DNA from: Brachyhypopomus gauderio
Taxonomy: Eukaryota > Chordata > Actinopteri > Gymnotiformes > Hypopomidae
NCBI RefSeq assembly: GCF_052324685.1
Contig: NC_135220.1
Coordinates: 8,081,320-8,145,319, forward strand
DNA: 64,000 bases
Direction: 5' to 3'
Positions 38,868-49,789 of the stretch are shown here, in pieces. Position 1 is the first letter of the stretch; each line of letters begins with the position of its first letter. Both the position numbers and the translations under genes were made by a program. The notes beneath the pieces were generated by a model that saw only the letters and a list, made by a program, of their open reading frames with translations, did no database searches and was not told the DNA's origin.

Positions 38868-39179
38868 GTAATATGTAATTTTCAGATATTCAATCAAGCA
38901 TTCGGTAATTGTCATGTGAAATACAACATAACTGCATAAAATTTTGAAATTAATAGCCTACTGTAATATTTACCTATCCAGCACAAAATATAAATCAAAC
39001 GCTCCACTGCAAGTGCTGTCGTCCCCTTTACACATAAATGTTAAAAGTGCGATAGTCATAAGTTGGAACCAAAGAGTGGATGTCCTTTCTTCTGTACAAA
39101 CATAATCCCCATTTCCAGGCATTGCTCTGTCCTTAACACGTGACAACATCAAAATTAAGAGCCACGCGACGCATTCCAC
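28282..39179 (-). CDS. antxr2: Anthrax toxin receptor 2-type matrix receptor (ANTXR2/CMG2), 17 exons
   Basis: Exons (minus strand): 38974-39179, 38553-38624, 38002-38073, 35981-36062, 35756-35860, 35371-35439, 34227-34307, 34082-34142, 33877-33975, 33124-33193, 31765-31843, 31471-31566, 31074-31124, 30804-30899, 29116-29289, 28896-28976 and 28282-28332. They give 514 aa from the first ATG, or 495 aa from the ATG at 39122. The second start better fits the family's signal peptide and length; the first has the better Kozak context. Numbering here uses the 495-aa form. A signal segment (17-29) is followed by a von Willebrand A domain with a complete MIDAS: DRSGS (49-53), T117 and D146 of ALTDGK. 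An Ig-like domain with VRGRGF follows, then one membrane helix (about 317-339) ending WWFWPLCC. The cytoplasmic tail is proline-rich with [19 protein letters not shown] and [17 protein letters not shown]. This is a host cell-surface receptor for matrix ligands. Synteny favours antxr2 over antxr1. Confidence 0.95.
29805..30210. mobile_element. Internally deleted Tc1-like element (antxr2 intron)
   Basis: The ends read CACTCACCTTATTAGGTACA (left) and 'aggtgtacctaaaactggccagtgagtgta' (right), forming imperfect inverted repeats. The 5' part matches a widespread fish Tc1 family (block 'ggtgattttagtgactttcaacgtg'). Most of the transposase is deleted. Confidence 0.75.
30350..30550 (+). repeat. LINE 3'-tail copy
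   Basis: Shares 'gagtcttggtccgcctgaggtttcttcc', 'gggatctggaccc' and 'aaagctgctttgtg' with 6290-6600, and ends GTGCTATATAAATAAATTTG. Non-coding. Confidence 0.6.
32190..32715 (+). repeat. Dispersed repeat C, copy 2
   Basis: The inverted partner of 21940-22430. It lies in antxr2 intron 10, antisense to the gene, and includes an 18-A run near 32523. Short ORFs in it match the reverse strand of the other copy and have no known domain. Confidence 0.75.
32760..32930. mobile_element. hAT-like terminal fragment
   Basis: Contains the pattern ACTGGATCGGACTTTC...CCAATCCGATCCAAATATCGGATCGGGACAAGCC (in pieces), which resembles the subterminal repeats of a fish hAT family. Assignment is tentative. Confidence 0.4.
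34713..35130. repeat. Common teleost interspersed repeat
   Basis: Starts with (GAAT)n and 'tttatatagcacctttcca', and ends 'tttttggactgtgggaggaaaccgga..cccggaggaaacccacgcaaacacagggagaac'. This block is very widespread in fish genomes. It lies in antxr2 intron 6. Confidence 0.65.
35453..35527. repeat. (CA)n microsatellite at the antxr2 exon 6 acceptor
   Basis: About 37 CA units on the plus strand, which is (TG)n in the antxr2 transcript. The tract spans roughly -14 to -88 relative to exon 6, where the polypyrimidine tract and branch point would normally be. Confidence 0.97.
36650..37080 (+). mobile_element. LTR-like segment (antxr2 intron 3)
   Basis: The stretch has the order of a retroelement LTR: a TGTATATAAGGTCC TATA element near 36931, then GTGTGTAAATAAAC with a poly(A) signal near 37000, then a short U5-like end 'ccgaatttctaaca'. 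The ends and target duplication could not be fixed, so the call is tentative. Confidence 0.45.
37313..37680 (+). mobile_element. tRNA-derived SINE, copy 2, with internal (TG)n
   Basis: The head has GGTAGGGAATTGGTCTTGTG and GGGTTTGATTCCC, resembling pol III A and B boxes. The central block is 'gaggtgcccttaagcaaggcacctaaccccaactgctccccggg'. A (TG)n tract (37518-37586) interrupts the tail, which ends 'tgtggacaacgtggtgaaaaatcacaattgac'. Confidence 0.75.
37798..37925 (-). repeat. LINE 3'-tail copy
   Basis: The reverse complement of the tail seen at 6290-6600 and 30350-30550, lying about 80 bp downstream of antxr2 exon 3 within intron 3, in sense with the gene. Confidence 0.6.
38824..38862. repeat. 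(AG)n microsatellite
   Basis: About 19 AG units in antxr2 intron 1. Confidence 0.93.
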
Positions 39180-39248
39180 ATCAAGGACGACGCATGGAGG
39201 AGGTGAAGCACACCCGCTTTATTCCTTGGCGACGACTCGGTTCTCTTC

Positions 39249-39277
39249 TTATATAAACGTTAAAGCACGCTGAGTCA
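39249..39277 (-). promoter_or_regulatory. antxr2: antxr2 core promoter: TATATAA and AP-1/MARE-like site
   Basis: On the minus strand TGACTCAGC (39277-39269) is followed by TATATAA (39255-39249), then the first ATG 70 bases later. TGACTCA is the AP-1 core, and TGACTCAGC also fits Maf/NF-E2-type half sites. Function is inferred from spacing. Confidence 0.5.
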
Positions 39278-39279
39278 TT

Positions 39280-40380
39280 GTAGAGAGCTGATAATCGGTT
39301 TCTTCCCACGGACCCCCGCTCAGCAAATTGTGAAGCCCTGAAGTCCAGACAGTAGTTTTTCTAAAACAGTGCGCTGCAAACGCTTACAAATTAACTTGTC
39401 TTGGTACAATGAGCATGCGCAAACTATAACAGATCTATCCGTTGTCCTTTTATAAGACAGCCACCGTAAAAATAGAAGCACTTGTAACGCTTGTAAATAA
39501 TTAGGGATTTTCCTTTCGTGTAGTGTAGTCTATATTGACACATTATGCATACAATTATACATTAGGGTGACCATACTTTCATTTGGGAAAGCCAGGACAG
39601 GGAGGGGGGGGGGGGGTGTCGGGGGGGGGACACGACATACACTTGCATGTTGCTTGCGTACTGACAGTCACGCTGTCTACAACTGAACTGTCCAATCACT
39701 AGCAACGTGATGTCCAGAACGTTGCAACATGGCTTTAGACACTAGGTGGTGCTACAGGAACAATTCTAATATAAGGTGCATAAAATATAATAATTGATTT
39801 TACTTCAATGAATGACATATCAAAGCACTCTGCTTTTTATGTCTGCTGCTGTTTGCAAATATACCTCTGCATACGCTTAGAGATACTTGAGGAAAAAAAA
39901 CTATATACACTGAAGAACACATTCTTTGAGACTGATACGGTTAGACTTTTTTATGACAACATTCTGTATATAAACACATATATAAACACCAAAAACATAT
40001 AAAAGGAATTATAAGATTGTAACACAAACTTTCTGCAAGTACAAAAACAGCCCACAAGAAGCTTAAAAACCCAAAGAGATCGTCCAGCGACATGTTCTTC
40101 ATTCAGCTAGGACGACATGCACAACACACTAAGCTTATTCCCACTGTTTTAACAGGAGTTCACAAGAAGTTTCCTTTAACATAATTATTTTGCTGTAATG
40201 AGAATCCAGTCTCATATCCTTTGCCTGGGGGGTGGACAAAAATATACAAAAGTACTGATACAAACAAAAACTTTACAAACATTTACAATGTGCAGCCATT
40301 CAGCATTCCTGTATCTGGTTGCAGTCTTTCAGTTTACAGATTATCATCATTCAGGGCCAGATCAAATGTCCAAAAGCAGC
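39280..40380. other. Spacer and rasgef1b 3' UTR
   Basis: No coding exon is seen between the antxr2 promoter and the rasgef1b stop at 40386. A poly-G tract with two long runs lies at 39601-39629. No convincing polyadenylation signal for rasgef1b was identified. Confidence 0.4.
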
Positions 40381-40385
40381 AGTGT

Positions 40386-43300
40386 TCACATCCTGCTAAG
40401 AGATGACCTGCGACAAAACACACCAAACACTTATGGTTAGAATGACCTAAAAATGTGAATGTCTAGTAAAGCTACCAAACTGAATTTATATCCTCAGTGA
40501 ATGCTTTGAAGTTTAAATCTGACATGCACACCTAAAGTGATCATCGGCACTGAGCTAATTAAAACATGCTTCCGATGCACCAGTTTTGAGCCGAGACTTT
40601 TCTTTCTACAGTGCAGAATGTCTCTGGAGCTAGTGACCACCTGAGAGAGCGACGTGTGTCTCTCTCCACACTGTTTTCGGGGCCCTCACTCTCGTAGGAG
40701 GCCAGCTGAAGCTCTGAAAGGGAAACAAGAAGTCTGTAGCACATCAAAGATGGGCCAAGCAATCACACGCTACTAAAAAGTTCAACAACAGTTATAGACG
40801 ATCAAAAAGACACAATTGAATCATGTGATTACAAAAGAAATCGTTGGACTGAACAAATATCACTGAACAAAAAAAAAAAAAAAACAAAACAAAACAAAAA
40901 TCAATCTGATTATTCTGAGGTAGTTAACAACAGAAGAAAAGGAAAAGAGGCCAATCCAATGTGTCCATCCAACTTGTGCTGTTTTACAACAAGTAGGAGC
41001 ATGGTGATGGTAATGATGATGATGATGGTGATGATGATAACAAGGGAGCCCTGCAATGGGAGCGTATCTGAAGAGGATGAACACTCACCTTCTTCAGTGA
41101 AAATTGAGACACTGATGAGATACTGCAGTGTTGTTCTGTTCCTTTCAAATGGACAGATCACATGCCGCCATGCCAGAAACTCACTGACTTGCTTAGCCAG
41201 CTCCCAGAATTTCTGTCATTGATGAGAAAAACTGTAAAAACTCAAGAATCTAAGCAATAATTATAAAACAAATATAACCATAATGGCAGGCATGTTCACT
41301 CATAGGCAATAGCAGGCTTCTCAACTGCTCAGTAAAGCCAACGCACCTCAAAGTTGACGTGACCATTAGACAGGCGGCTGGCACAGCTTTCGTTCAAGAA
41401 GTAGATGTCCTTAATGAACAAACTGAAGAACGGGATCACAATCTGAGAGAAGACACAACCAGGGAAGAAGATTCACAAAATAAATTTCAACAATAAGACT
41501 CATTAGAATCAAGGTCAGTCTTCATCAGACTGTGTTGGGGTGTGAGAGAGGTGCACTACCTTCTCTCTGGCAGTGTGAGCTGTACTGGAGCGCTGCCTGG
41601 CTCCACGCAGTGCTGTGCGATAGTTGCAGAAGTTGTTGGAGGGGTCCACTTGATGCTACAAGAGCAAACAGCAGCAAGCTTCGTTTTACAAACATTTGGA
41701 AGACACTGAAATCCTCCAGATGAGGGATGCTGTTCAGATGCTGCTCTCCCCACTGTTGTGCTAGGGTTTACCTCCAGGATCTCGAACTTGTCTGTGTTGA
41801 TTTTGCCCCAGGTCTTCTTTAGCCTGGACACTGGGTTCATGTTCATCCCGGCTGTTGGGGTTAAACCAAATGTCTTTAATAAATCACAGGTAAAGGTTAA
41901 TATAATAAATAAGTATACATTCCCAACAGGAAGTAATGCATGCACTCACTGATGATGGCCATCATTGAGTTGAAGTTGCCGATGTTAAAGCATTCTCGTG
42001 CTACATCAATAAAGAACTCCAAGACACGGGCTCTGTTCTTCTTCTTCACTGGCTAAAAAGTATGCATACACACACACGCACGCACACAAACACATACAGG
42101 GACAGGCCCAGGCGCACACACCAGAGGGCAGCAGAGTGTTAATTACAGGATAAACAGGAAAGCAGAAGGGCATTTTTGGAAAAATACAAGACAAAAAATT
42201 TGTTAAAATGTGAACTCATGGTAAAATACATTCCAGTTGATATCTCTTTAACTGACTTTAAGCTACTCCGATACATGTATCCTGTATCACAACAATGTAA
42301 ATGATAACAAAAATGGCTGAAAAACACAGTTTATTACAATTTCTGCTTCTTTCTCTCAGAGCAGTACTGATGTTCGCTCACCAAGCAGATCTCTGTGGCC
42401 ACCAGATAACTCAGTCTGTTGAACCATTCAACATACGCCTCCAGGTTATTGCCTCGTCTTTTGCTGAAGAAATTCTGTAAACAGAACATTTCCATGTTTG
42501 AGTAAAAAAACAAACAAGCAAACAAAAAAATAACTTACAAATGGGGTTTTTCCACATTTAGCCACCCTCTCTGCTGGGTCATTTAGAAATCTCATTAAAA
42601 AAACTAGTTGTTTACATGTATAACTAATTTCAGCCGGTTCAGTGAGTCACTCCTAACTCTTAACTAAAGCAGCTTTTATCATAGAATGACATCTTGGTAT
42701 TTTGTGTGACACACTCACCTTGTGGCTGCCTGAGGGTTGTATCTGCACAAACGCTTGAACAAACTCCTCAGGGCCAATGTAACTGAGTCTGTCCTGCAGT
42801 TGGACACAAAGCACTGATCAGTACTATTCAAACAGAAACTGATGGTTTTGGTGATCAAGTCTGTTAAAAATGCAGCAATAATCCTGTTTGCCTTACCACA
42901 CTGATGAGATGATGGGGAGTGAATCAAATATTTACCGTGTATCAGAACAATATATAATGCCATTACACATATTCTGTTAAGTCACAGGAAAAATAAATAA
43001 ACATATTGCTCAGCTGTATTTCTAACCAAATTGCACAGTAGGGGGCAAGAACGAGTTTTCAAACCTGTGAATTACCACCCACAAGAAATCGCACGTGTGC
43101 TTACATGGATGCAGCCACGAAGATGCCAGGTTTGCTTCAAAATTCATTTTTAAGAAGCTTCTTAATGGAGACATTGACAAGACTAAAGTTGTTTGCACCT
43201 TATGCAACACAGAATTAGTTTATTGTAGGAGTTCTACCAGTTTAAAGTACCATTTAAACGCAAAGCACCCATTTATATAAACAGGCCATAAGTTTGGACA

Positions 43301-43752
43301 CACCTTCAAACACACCTTCAAACACGCGCTTTCTTTATTTCCATGACTATTTACATTGTAGATTCTCACTGAAGGCATCAAAACAATGGATGATTACATG
43401 TGGAGTTATGTACTTAACAAAAAAAAAAGGTGAAATAACTGAAAACATGTTTAATATTTTTCTCTTGGCATTCTCTCAGGCAAACCTGAAAACCATTTCA
43501 GGTGACTACCTCTTGAAGCTCACTGAGAGAATTCCAAGAGTGTGCAATGCAGTAATTAGACCAAAGGGTGACAATTTTGAAGAAACTAGAATATAAAACA
43601 TGTTTTCAGTTATTTTATCTTTTTTGTTAAGTACATAACTTCACATGTATTCATTGATAGTTTTGATGCCTTCAGTGAATCTACAATGTAGTCGTGGAAA
43701 TAAAGATTGAATGAGTGCATTGAATGAGAGTGTGTCCAAACTTTTGGCCTGT

Positions 43753-43789
<37 letters not shown>

Positions 43790-44191
43790 TACACCAGTAG
43801 TGAACCGTGACCATTAAACCTGGGCCACAGCGGGCGGAAATGATCATACAGTTAAGCCCGCCCACTAAGACGGAAGATATGATTGGTCAATTTTACTGTC
43901 ATTTGAAACTGGTATTGTGCTGAATTATAACTGCCTGGCCCTCTGTAAACGAACAGCGGGACCACCAATCACCAACATTCTGCGGAGGCATCACAGTCCT
44001 GATAGGGGGAGACACAGGCTCACAGGCTTCCACTTAACATAACCCCTCACCTTCCAGCACAGATTGAATAGACACGGGTGAATAATTTATTTGCTTATAT
44101 TTTTGTAATTGTTTAGATGTCGATTGTCAAACTGTAAGTAGATTAAATAAAATTGGATACATTTTATTATAAATATTTATGTTCCCCACTG

Positions 44192-44226
<35 letters not shown>

Positions 44227-47200
44227 ATTGCCAAACGTATTCGCTCCCCTCGAAGTGATCGGAATCAGGTGTTCCAATCACTTTGTGGCCACAGGTGTAT
44301 AAAATGAAGCACCTAGACACGGAGACTGTTTTACAAACATTTGCGAAAGAATGGATCAATCTCAGCAGCTCAATTAATTCCAGCGTGGAACTGTGATAGT
44401 ATGCAACCTGTGCAACAAATCCAGTCCTGAAATTTCCTCACTCCTGAATATTCCACAGTCAACTGTCAGCTGTATTATAAGAAAATGGAAATGTCTGGGA
44501 ACTACAGCAACTCAGCCACAAAGTGGTAGACCACGTAAATCTCACGTTCTCTCATGTTTCGTCCTGGAATTACAAGAGGCTTGTATTTGTTAACGTAATA
44601 CAGGAGAACTGTTCAGTCAGATAGCTATTTGTTGTGAAATGAAGTAGTTACAATTTCAAGCATTTTCAAGTACTTTAGCCTAAATTCCAGCACTTTTCAA
44701 ACCTGAAACACAAAGCAACATTAAAATTCGTCAGGTAAATGTTCCTTGCCCTGTATTTGAGGGGTGTTTCTTTATACTACCACATATCGTTTCGGACAAA
44801 ACTACAAAGAATGTGACACGGAAAGTATAAACGCCTCCACCGTTCGCGCAGTTTTGCGCGAGGTGGGCGGAGTCGAGAGCTACGGTCACTCGTGAAAGTA
44901 TAAACAAGGCTTTACAAAATTCGAGAAGTGCATGACCTCGCGAATCGACAGCGCGCGAGACCCTCGTACACGGGCGGAGCCATCGCGATTATGTCATTTT
45001 CGCCGCGCGGACCCTCGCGCCACTCCACGTCTGACCTTTAAAACCCTATGTAGTTCCTGACAACAGACACGGCTCATTTCTTTGGCAAAGTTCCTTTGGG
45101 CCATCATCTTTTACTTCAATGTTTTTTTAGAATTTCTGGTTCAGAATGTCCCTCGTTTTCAGCAAGCTAGACTTGAGCTCTGTGGCATTTGTGCTTAGCT
45201 GCGCAGCAATAAAAAGTGTCCCTTGAGAAACAATTATCGACCGTGCTACGGACACGTGAAGTCTATTTAAACAAGTGTTCTGTCAAATTTTCCTACCTGT
45301 TGAGCGCTCCTACCTAGACTTACTGCGCATGCGCAAGTCAATATTACGTCATGTTTTTGGTGGCTGGCTACTACACCCATCGATTTTTCCTGCCTCCTCA
45401 TTCTCACACAGGCTAAAAACATGTTCATACAAAGATGTAAACAATCCAATTTGCTTTGCTTGTATTAATAACAATGCATACATGAATACGCAAAATAAAA
45501 CTTTTAATTTAAAGATTATCCTACCTTTTAAAAGCTGATTTGTGCTACATTATGATGTTTTCATAAGGTAAACGAACTCTACAGAGATACGTCTACAAAT
45601 ACGCAATGCCCTCGGACACTGTAGGAAATATTCGACAGACACGTCTATCAAGATGCGCTATGGTAGGACATTTCGACAAGGTAGGACAAATCGACAACCC
45701 CAAACTCACCATCTCGATGTGGGTAAGCTGTTGAGCGAGGATGAAGGGGTCATCACACACAGTGAGGACACACTCCTCCCTCCGTGCCACATGCTGCTTA
45801 GCTTTCAGAGCAGCTGGTTTCTCTGGCCTGGTGGTGGGTGTGCCGGTGGGTGTTGCCAGTGTCTCCTCATACTGTCCCAGGATAGTCAGCTTACGCAAAA
45901 GCCTCTGGATCAGCCTCTGCATGGCTCGCCGAGACAACTGCACGATGACAGGAGACATAGGAGCAAAGATGCCGTGAATTCTCTCACACTACTTTGGAAC
46001 ACTGCACGTGCACCAACAGGTCACCATTCAGAATGGAAAACCATTCTGTTTATTAATACATTTAGTTTTTTGTATATTATATTTTGTTTCTATTCATGAA
46101 GATTTATGGTAACCTTTTGTCTTTGTGTTCAGTTTTCATGTATCCAGTGACCCTCAAATGTCAACACTCAGCACACAGGTCCCTGACACTATATGAGGCA
46201 CAGATAACACTGTGATCTCCTCATGCTTCTGACTTTGCACTTGCACTTTGCATTTCAATACAAGCACCAACACTATACAACCCTAAACTCCAGTACATCA
46301 GATCCCCAGTGGCTGGCACAGTGTGTTGGCTAGTGACTGCTCAAAGACACCTTGCATAACATGCACAGAATAAAGAAGAGAGCATGTCATCAGCTCCTAT
46401 GATAGTGATAGTGTGATGAAAGTGACAGTGAGCACTGACCTCATCTCCAAAGGCGAGCCGATGGGTCATCTCTTTCAAGCTACGCATCATACGTTCATCC
46501 CTGAAGTCGTGTGGAAAAGTCTCTGTCCACTCTGTGAGGAGCTGTACGATCTTTGGAGCGATATCCCGGATCCGTTTCTGTTCACCAGAAAACATGCTTT
46601 ATAGTATTGCTACAGTTCATCACTCTTGAAGCAATCAACTGAACATTTATGAGAAAGAAATGTCTCTAATGCACCCGATTAAATCCAACTGATTGTTTTA
46701 ATTTAATCAGTGCATTATTGCACTTACATAAAAATGTATAATATATTAAATGTACTAAAGAAACTTATTCGTGCATACCATAATGATATCTATAAACTGA
46801 TATTTTTAATGCACCCTTTCCTGTTTTTTTCTATTAATGTTCCTGACATTGTTAACAAGCCCCCCCATTTGTTATTGTTACCTTCTCTGCACAAATGATT
46901 ATTTATGATTTTCTTGTGGTTGTTCATTTCTAATTTTGTCCTTACTGTCTAAAACAAACAGTAAAAGTAATTTGTCTGGGTATACATTGGGGCGCGAAAG
47001 TTGTCTATTTTTGTTTAGACAATTACTGCACACTTTCTGTAAATGATATAAACTTAATTTCACTTCTCAAATATTGCTGTGTTTGTTCCCTAGCCTATAT
47101 GATATATTTAACTGATTTTTTAATCCAAACATTCAATGATTTATAAAGGTAAATCAGGAAAATTAACAAGGGTGCCCAAACTTTCGCACCCTACTGTATA

Positions 47201-47679
47201 TATGAATTTGAGTACATTACAGTGAGTACTTCAACAATATGTAGGTATTACAATAATATGAGTACCTTAGAGAACATACCTTATCAATCTGTGGGTCCCC
47301 CACCCTGTGGTGTTCCACACACAGATAGCAAACTCTGGACATTAGCTCAAATGGGTGCAGGAAGAGCCGTGAGCTAAGCAGGAAGGTGAAGATGTATGAC
47401 CTCTGAGAGAAAAACAACAAATGAACATCAAATGCCTAGCTTTAACTAAGGGGAGGTGAGGATTGTGGTTTTCCATCGACACATCCACGCACTTACATCA
47501 GGGTAATAGTCCACAGTGGGAACAAGGTGCTGTATAAGAGCCTCAAGCGAACCAGACACAAGGTTGTTGCTGTGGTAGAGCAGGCCACCACAGCTCTCCT
47601 CCACCCGTTTATAGGGAGCCTGAGGTCCGACGTAGGGGCTTGGGGAAAACGTGGAGGCAAAGGGAGTCGTTTGTGGCAT
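40386..47679 (-). CDS. rasgef1b: Ras guanine nucleotide exchange factor RASGEF1B
   Basis: Coding exons (minus strand): 47497-47679, 47280-47402, 46440-46577, 45710-45937, 42719-42793, 42382-42474, 41950-42052, 41772-41851, 41560-41655, 41347-41442, 41089-41212, 40641-40713 and 40386-40407. They sum to 1434 nt and give 477 aa, close to the mammalian protein. An N-terminal REM/RasGEF_N domain spans about 40-165 (SGSLEALIQHLVPTVDYYPD, WTETFPHDFRDERMMRSLK). The catalytic CDC25 domain spans about 210-455, with FNRLSYLVATEIC, ECFNIGNFNSMMAII (the conserved NFNS element), GMNMNPVSRLKKTW and VNFEKFWELAKQVSEF. Family members activate Rap2 by GDP/GTP exchange at membranes. The last coding exon (CATCTCTTAGCAGG region) is only 22 nt and was found by matching the conserved RSSL end. 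If the preceding 233-nt intron is retained, the protein is 497 aa. The start at 47679 is the first ATG of exon 2, 8 nt after the acceptor. Confidence 0.95.
43000..43275 (+). mobile_element. hAT fragment with a BED zinc finger (rasgef1b intron)
   Basis: The plus-strand translation from 43095 contains VVCTLCNTELVYCRSSTSLKYHLNAKHP. This has the C-x2-C...H-x4-H spacing of a BED finger, which begins ZBED/hAT transposases. The homology ends abruptly at a Tc1-derived MITE. It is similar to 24235-24330. Confidence 0.8.
43281..43754 (+). mobile_element. Tc1-derived MITE
   Basis: The inverted repeats are ACAGGCCATAAGTTTGGACA at the left and its near-perfect complement at 43731-43752. Only the last part of a Tc1 transposase remains (SGDYLLKLTERIPRVCNAVI near 43497-43557). 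The element is about 470 bp, made by internal deletion. A (TG)n tract (43756-43787) adjoins its right end. Confidence 0.82.
44225..44545 (+). mobile_element. Tc1-like transposon, 5' fragment
   Basis: The left terminal sequence 'aatattgccaaacgtattcgctc' is followed by a leader, and then a frame reading SSPEISSLLNIPQSTVSCII and KWKCLGTTATQPQSGRPRK. This is the N-terminal helix-turn-helix region and GRPRK hook of a Tc1 transposase. It breaks off where the composite repeat begins at 44545. A (CA)n tract (44195-44224) precedes it. Confidence 0.8.
44540..45050. repeat. Composite dispersed repeat, copy 2
   Basis: The left half matches 13505-13755. The right half (44800-45050) is unusually rich in CpG (GCGCGAGGTGGGCGGAGTCG, CGACAGCGCGCGAGACCCTC) and matches 13225-13280 in reverse. 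It lies in the large rasgef1b intron between exons 5 and 6. Confidence 0.65.
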
Positions 47680-48527
47680 TTTCTTGCCTGAGGGAGAAGT
47701 CAACATCCATCAGTACGCAGCGGAAGGCTGTCTAGCGTTTGCTCTAAAGTTGCCCTAAAGGTCTACATGCTCTTAGCTCTCCTGACACTGTTATGGCATT
47801 AGGCTAAAAGCTCGGTGGGGGTGAGAGAGAGAGCGAGAGAGAAAGAGAGATAAGATGCTGTTAAATTAGATTATGGATGTTACGGCATATCCATGTACAT
47901 ATTTTTGATAGCATTCTAACGAAAGCTTTCAATATCATCTCTTTATGAGAAATAGTGAACAGGTAAAGCTCTTTTTACTTTCAGAATATTGCCCACATAA
48001 ATGACAATAGTTCAGTGTAAAGTATTAATTAACCAACATTGTTACCTTCACCATAAAACTTCTGAACTAGTTGTTATTAATATTAATGCATAGATATTAA
48101 TACACTGATCTCTACACTGACGCAGCTGAGCAAGCTTCGTCACGTCTTGCTTGCAGTGTTGAAACTCACAACAGCCCGTCAAATAATGCCTCCTAACTCC
48201 ATCTGGAAATCAATGACAAACGTGTTTGAGGAGGGGAGACAACACGGCTGAAGTCTCTCAAAACAAATAAATGAATGTTGCTCTAACATATTTTATGCCC
48301 GTGGTGATGGTAAAGGACGGCGCTGCGCTTTAGGAGCGGGCCTGCTGCGCACCTAACACGCAATCTTACTGAACCTTACAGCTGTCGCTGGGGCGGACAG
48401 ACACATAATGCTAAATAACCAAGACTATAATTTCACGTAATACAATTTCAAAGCCAAGTAAACGCAGTTATAGCACTAACTGCCCACTGATCCACTTTAA
48501 CCCCTTACATTACGGCTCTAAACTTAC

Positions 48528-48780
48528 CAGCGAATCTCAAAAATGTGCTGACGTGAAGAACCACGGCACTCGATCAGAAAATCCAAAAAGTGTGCAAAAT
48601 AGTTCCAGTGTGCTTCTAAAGCCAAGTCTTCCTTTGTTTTGAATCTTACTTCACAAATGGCTTAATCAAATGTCAGCTAATGCAGAATTAAGCGCCTTCG
48701 GAAACTTAAATGTAATTTTCCATAACTTCCATTGTTAGTCTCGCAGCTTAGTCCAGTTTCAGACCACAGGCACTGCTATC
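48528..48780 (-). promoter_or_regulatory. rasgef1b: rasgef1b 5' noncoding exon and promoter region
   Basis: A strong donor (CTG/gtaagttt) ends a noncoding exon at 48528 on the minus strand. The first coding exon has its acceptor at 47688 with only 8 nt before the ATG, so at least one upstream noncoding exon is required. The transcription start is not marked by a TATA box; the right limit is approximate. Confidence 0.5.
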
Positions 48781-49059
48781 GAATTCCAGTAGCGCGGAGA
48801 CCATTACTGCAAATCTGTCCCGCCCATAGCGCAAGTGGCCAATCACTGCCAACGACATGGAAGCTGAAACATCCCAGCGATTTTAGTGGCCAGTTCCACG
48901 TCAATCAATGTTCAAAACATTGAAACGTTTGAAAAGCCTAAAGGAACTTTACTGAAACATTTTGCTCCTTAGTGTAGTTCTGTATTTTCTTTTAGAAATA
49001 GAGCACGGTTACACATGTATTCGTGTCTAATGATCTGTCCAATAATTCTTACAATTACC

Positions 49060-49785
49060 CGATATTATTATTACAGTACAATAAGAAACATCAGTAAATT
49101 GAGGAGGGTAGTTTCAGATTCAGAGCTGGAGATGCTTGTGCATGCATTTATCTCAACTCGCATTGATTACTGTAATGCTCTTTTCTCTTCACTTACAATA
49201 TCAGCCCGTGACCGTTTACAGATGATTCAAAACGCCGCAGCAAGACTAATTACTAAATCTAACAGACGCTCGCATATCACTCCTCTGTTAATATCTTTAC
49301 ACTGGCTTCCTGTTGAATACAGGATCCAGTTTAAAATATTAACACTTACTTACAGAGCGTTGCATGGCCAGGCCCCTAATTATTTGGTTGATCTGCTTCA
49401 CCCATATGTGCCAGCTCGTTCTCTTAGATCGAGTGATTTGAATTCACTGACTGTTCCACGTTCTCGCTTAAAGACTCGTGGAGATCGAGCTTTTGCGGTC
49501 ATTGCTCCCAAACTGGAATGCACTCCCCCTGTCTTTAAGATTGGCTGTGTCTGTGGAATCTTTTAAAAAGCATTTAAAGACCTACCTGTTTAAACAAGCA
49601 TTTGGATAAATGGACCAGACAGAAACGCATTATGTCTTCGTGAATTGTGTTGTTTTATTTATATATTGTGTGGTGTTTTATATATTTTAGTTGTATTTTC
49701 TATATGTAAAGCACTTTGTGGCCTTTGTCTGAGAAAAGTGCTATATAAATAAATTTTACTTACTTTACTTACTTACTATAAACAT
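49060..49785 (+). mobile_element. LINE reverse transcriptase C-terminus and 3' tail
   Basis: The plus-strand frame from 49015 reads IRNISKLRRVVSDSELEMLV, ISTRIDYCNALFSSL, MIQNAAARLITKSNRRSHIT and LHWLPVEYRIQFKILTL, the thumb and C-terminal part of a Rex1/L2-like ORF2. It is followed by 'aaagcactttgtggc', 'gtgctatataaataaa' and a (TTAC)n end. 5'-truncated. Confidence 0.88.
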
Positions 49786-49789
49786 ACTG

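Noticed and set aside
28282-39179. Possible toxin-related gene because of the family name
   Set aside because: The gene is the animal's own von Willebrand A matrix receptor; it encodes no toxin.
45653-46099. 148-aa ORF on the plus strand
   Set aside because: It is antisense to rasgef1b exon 5 and has no domain of its own.
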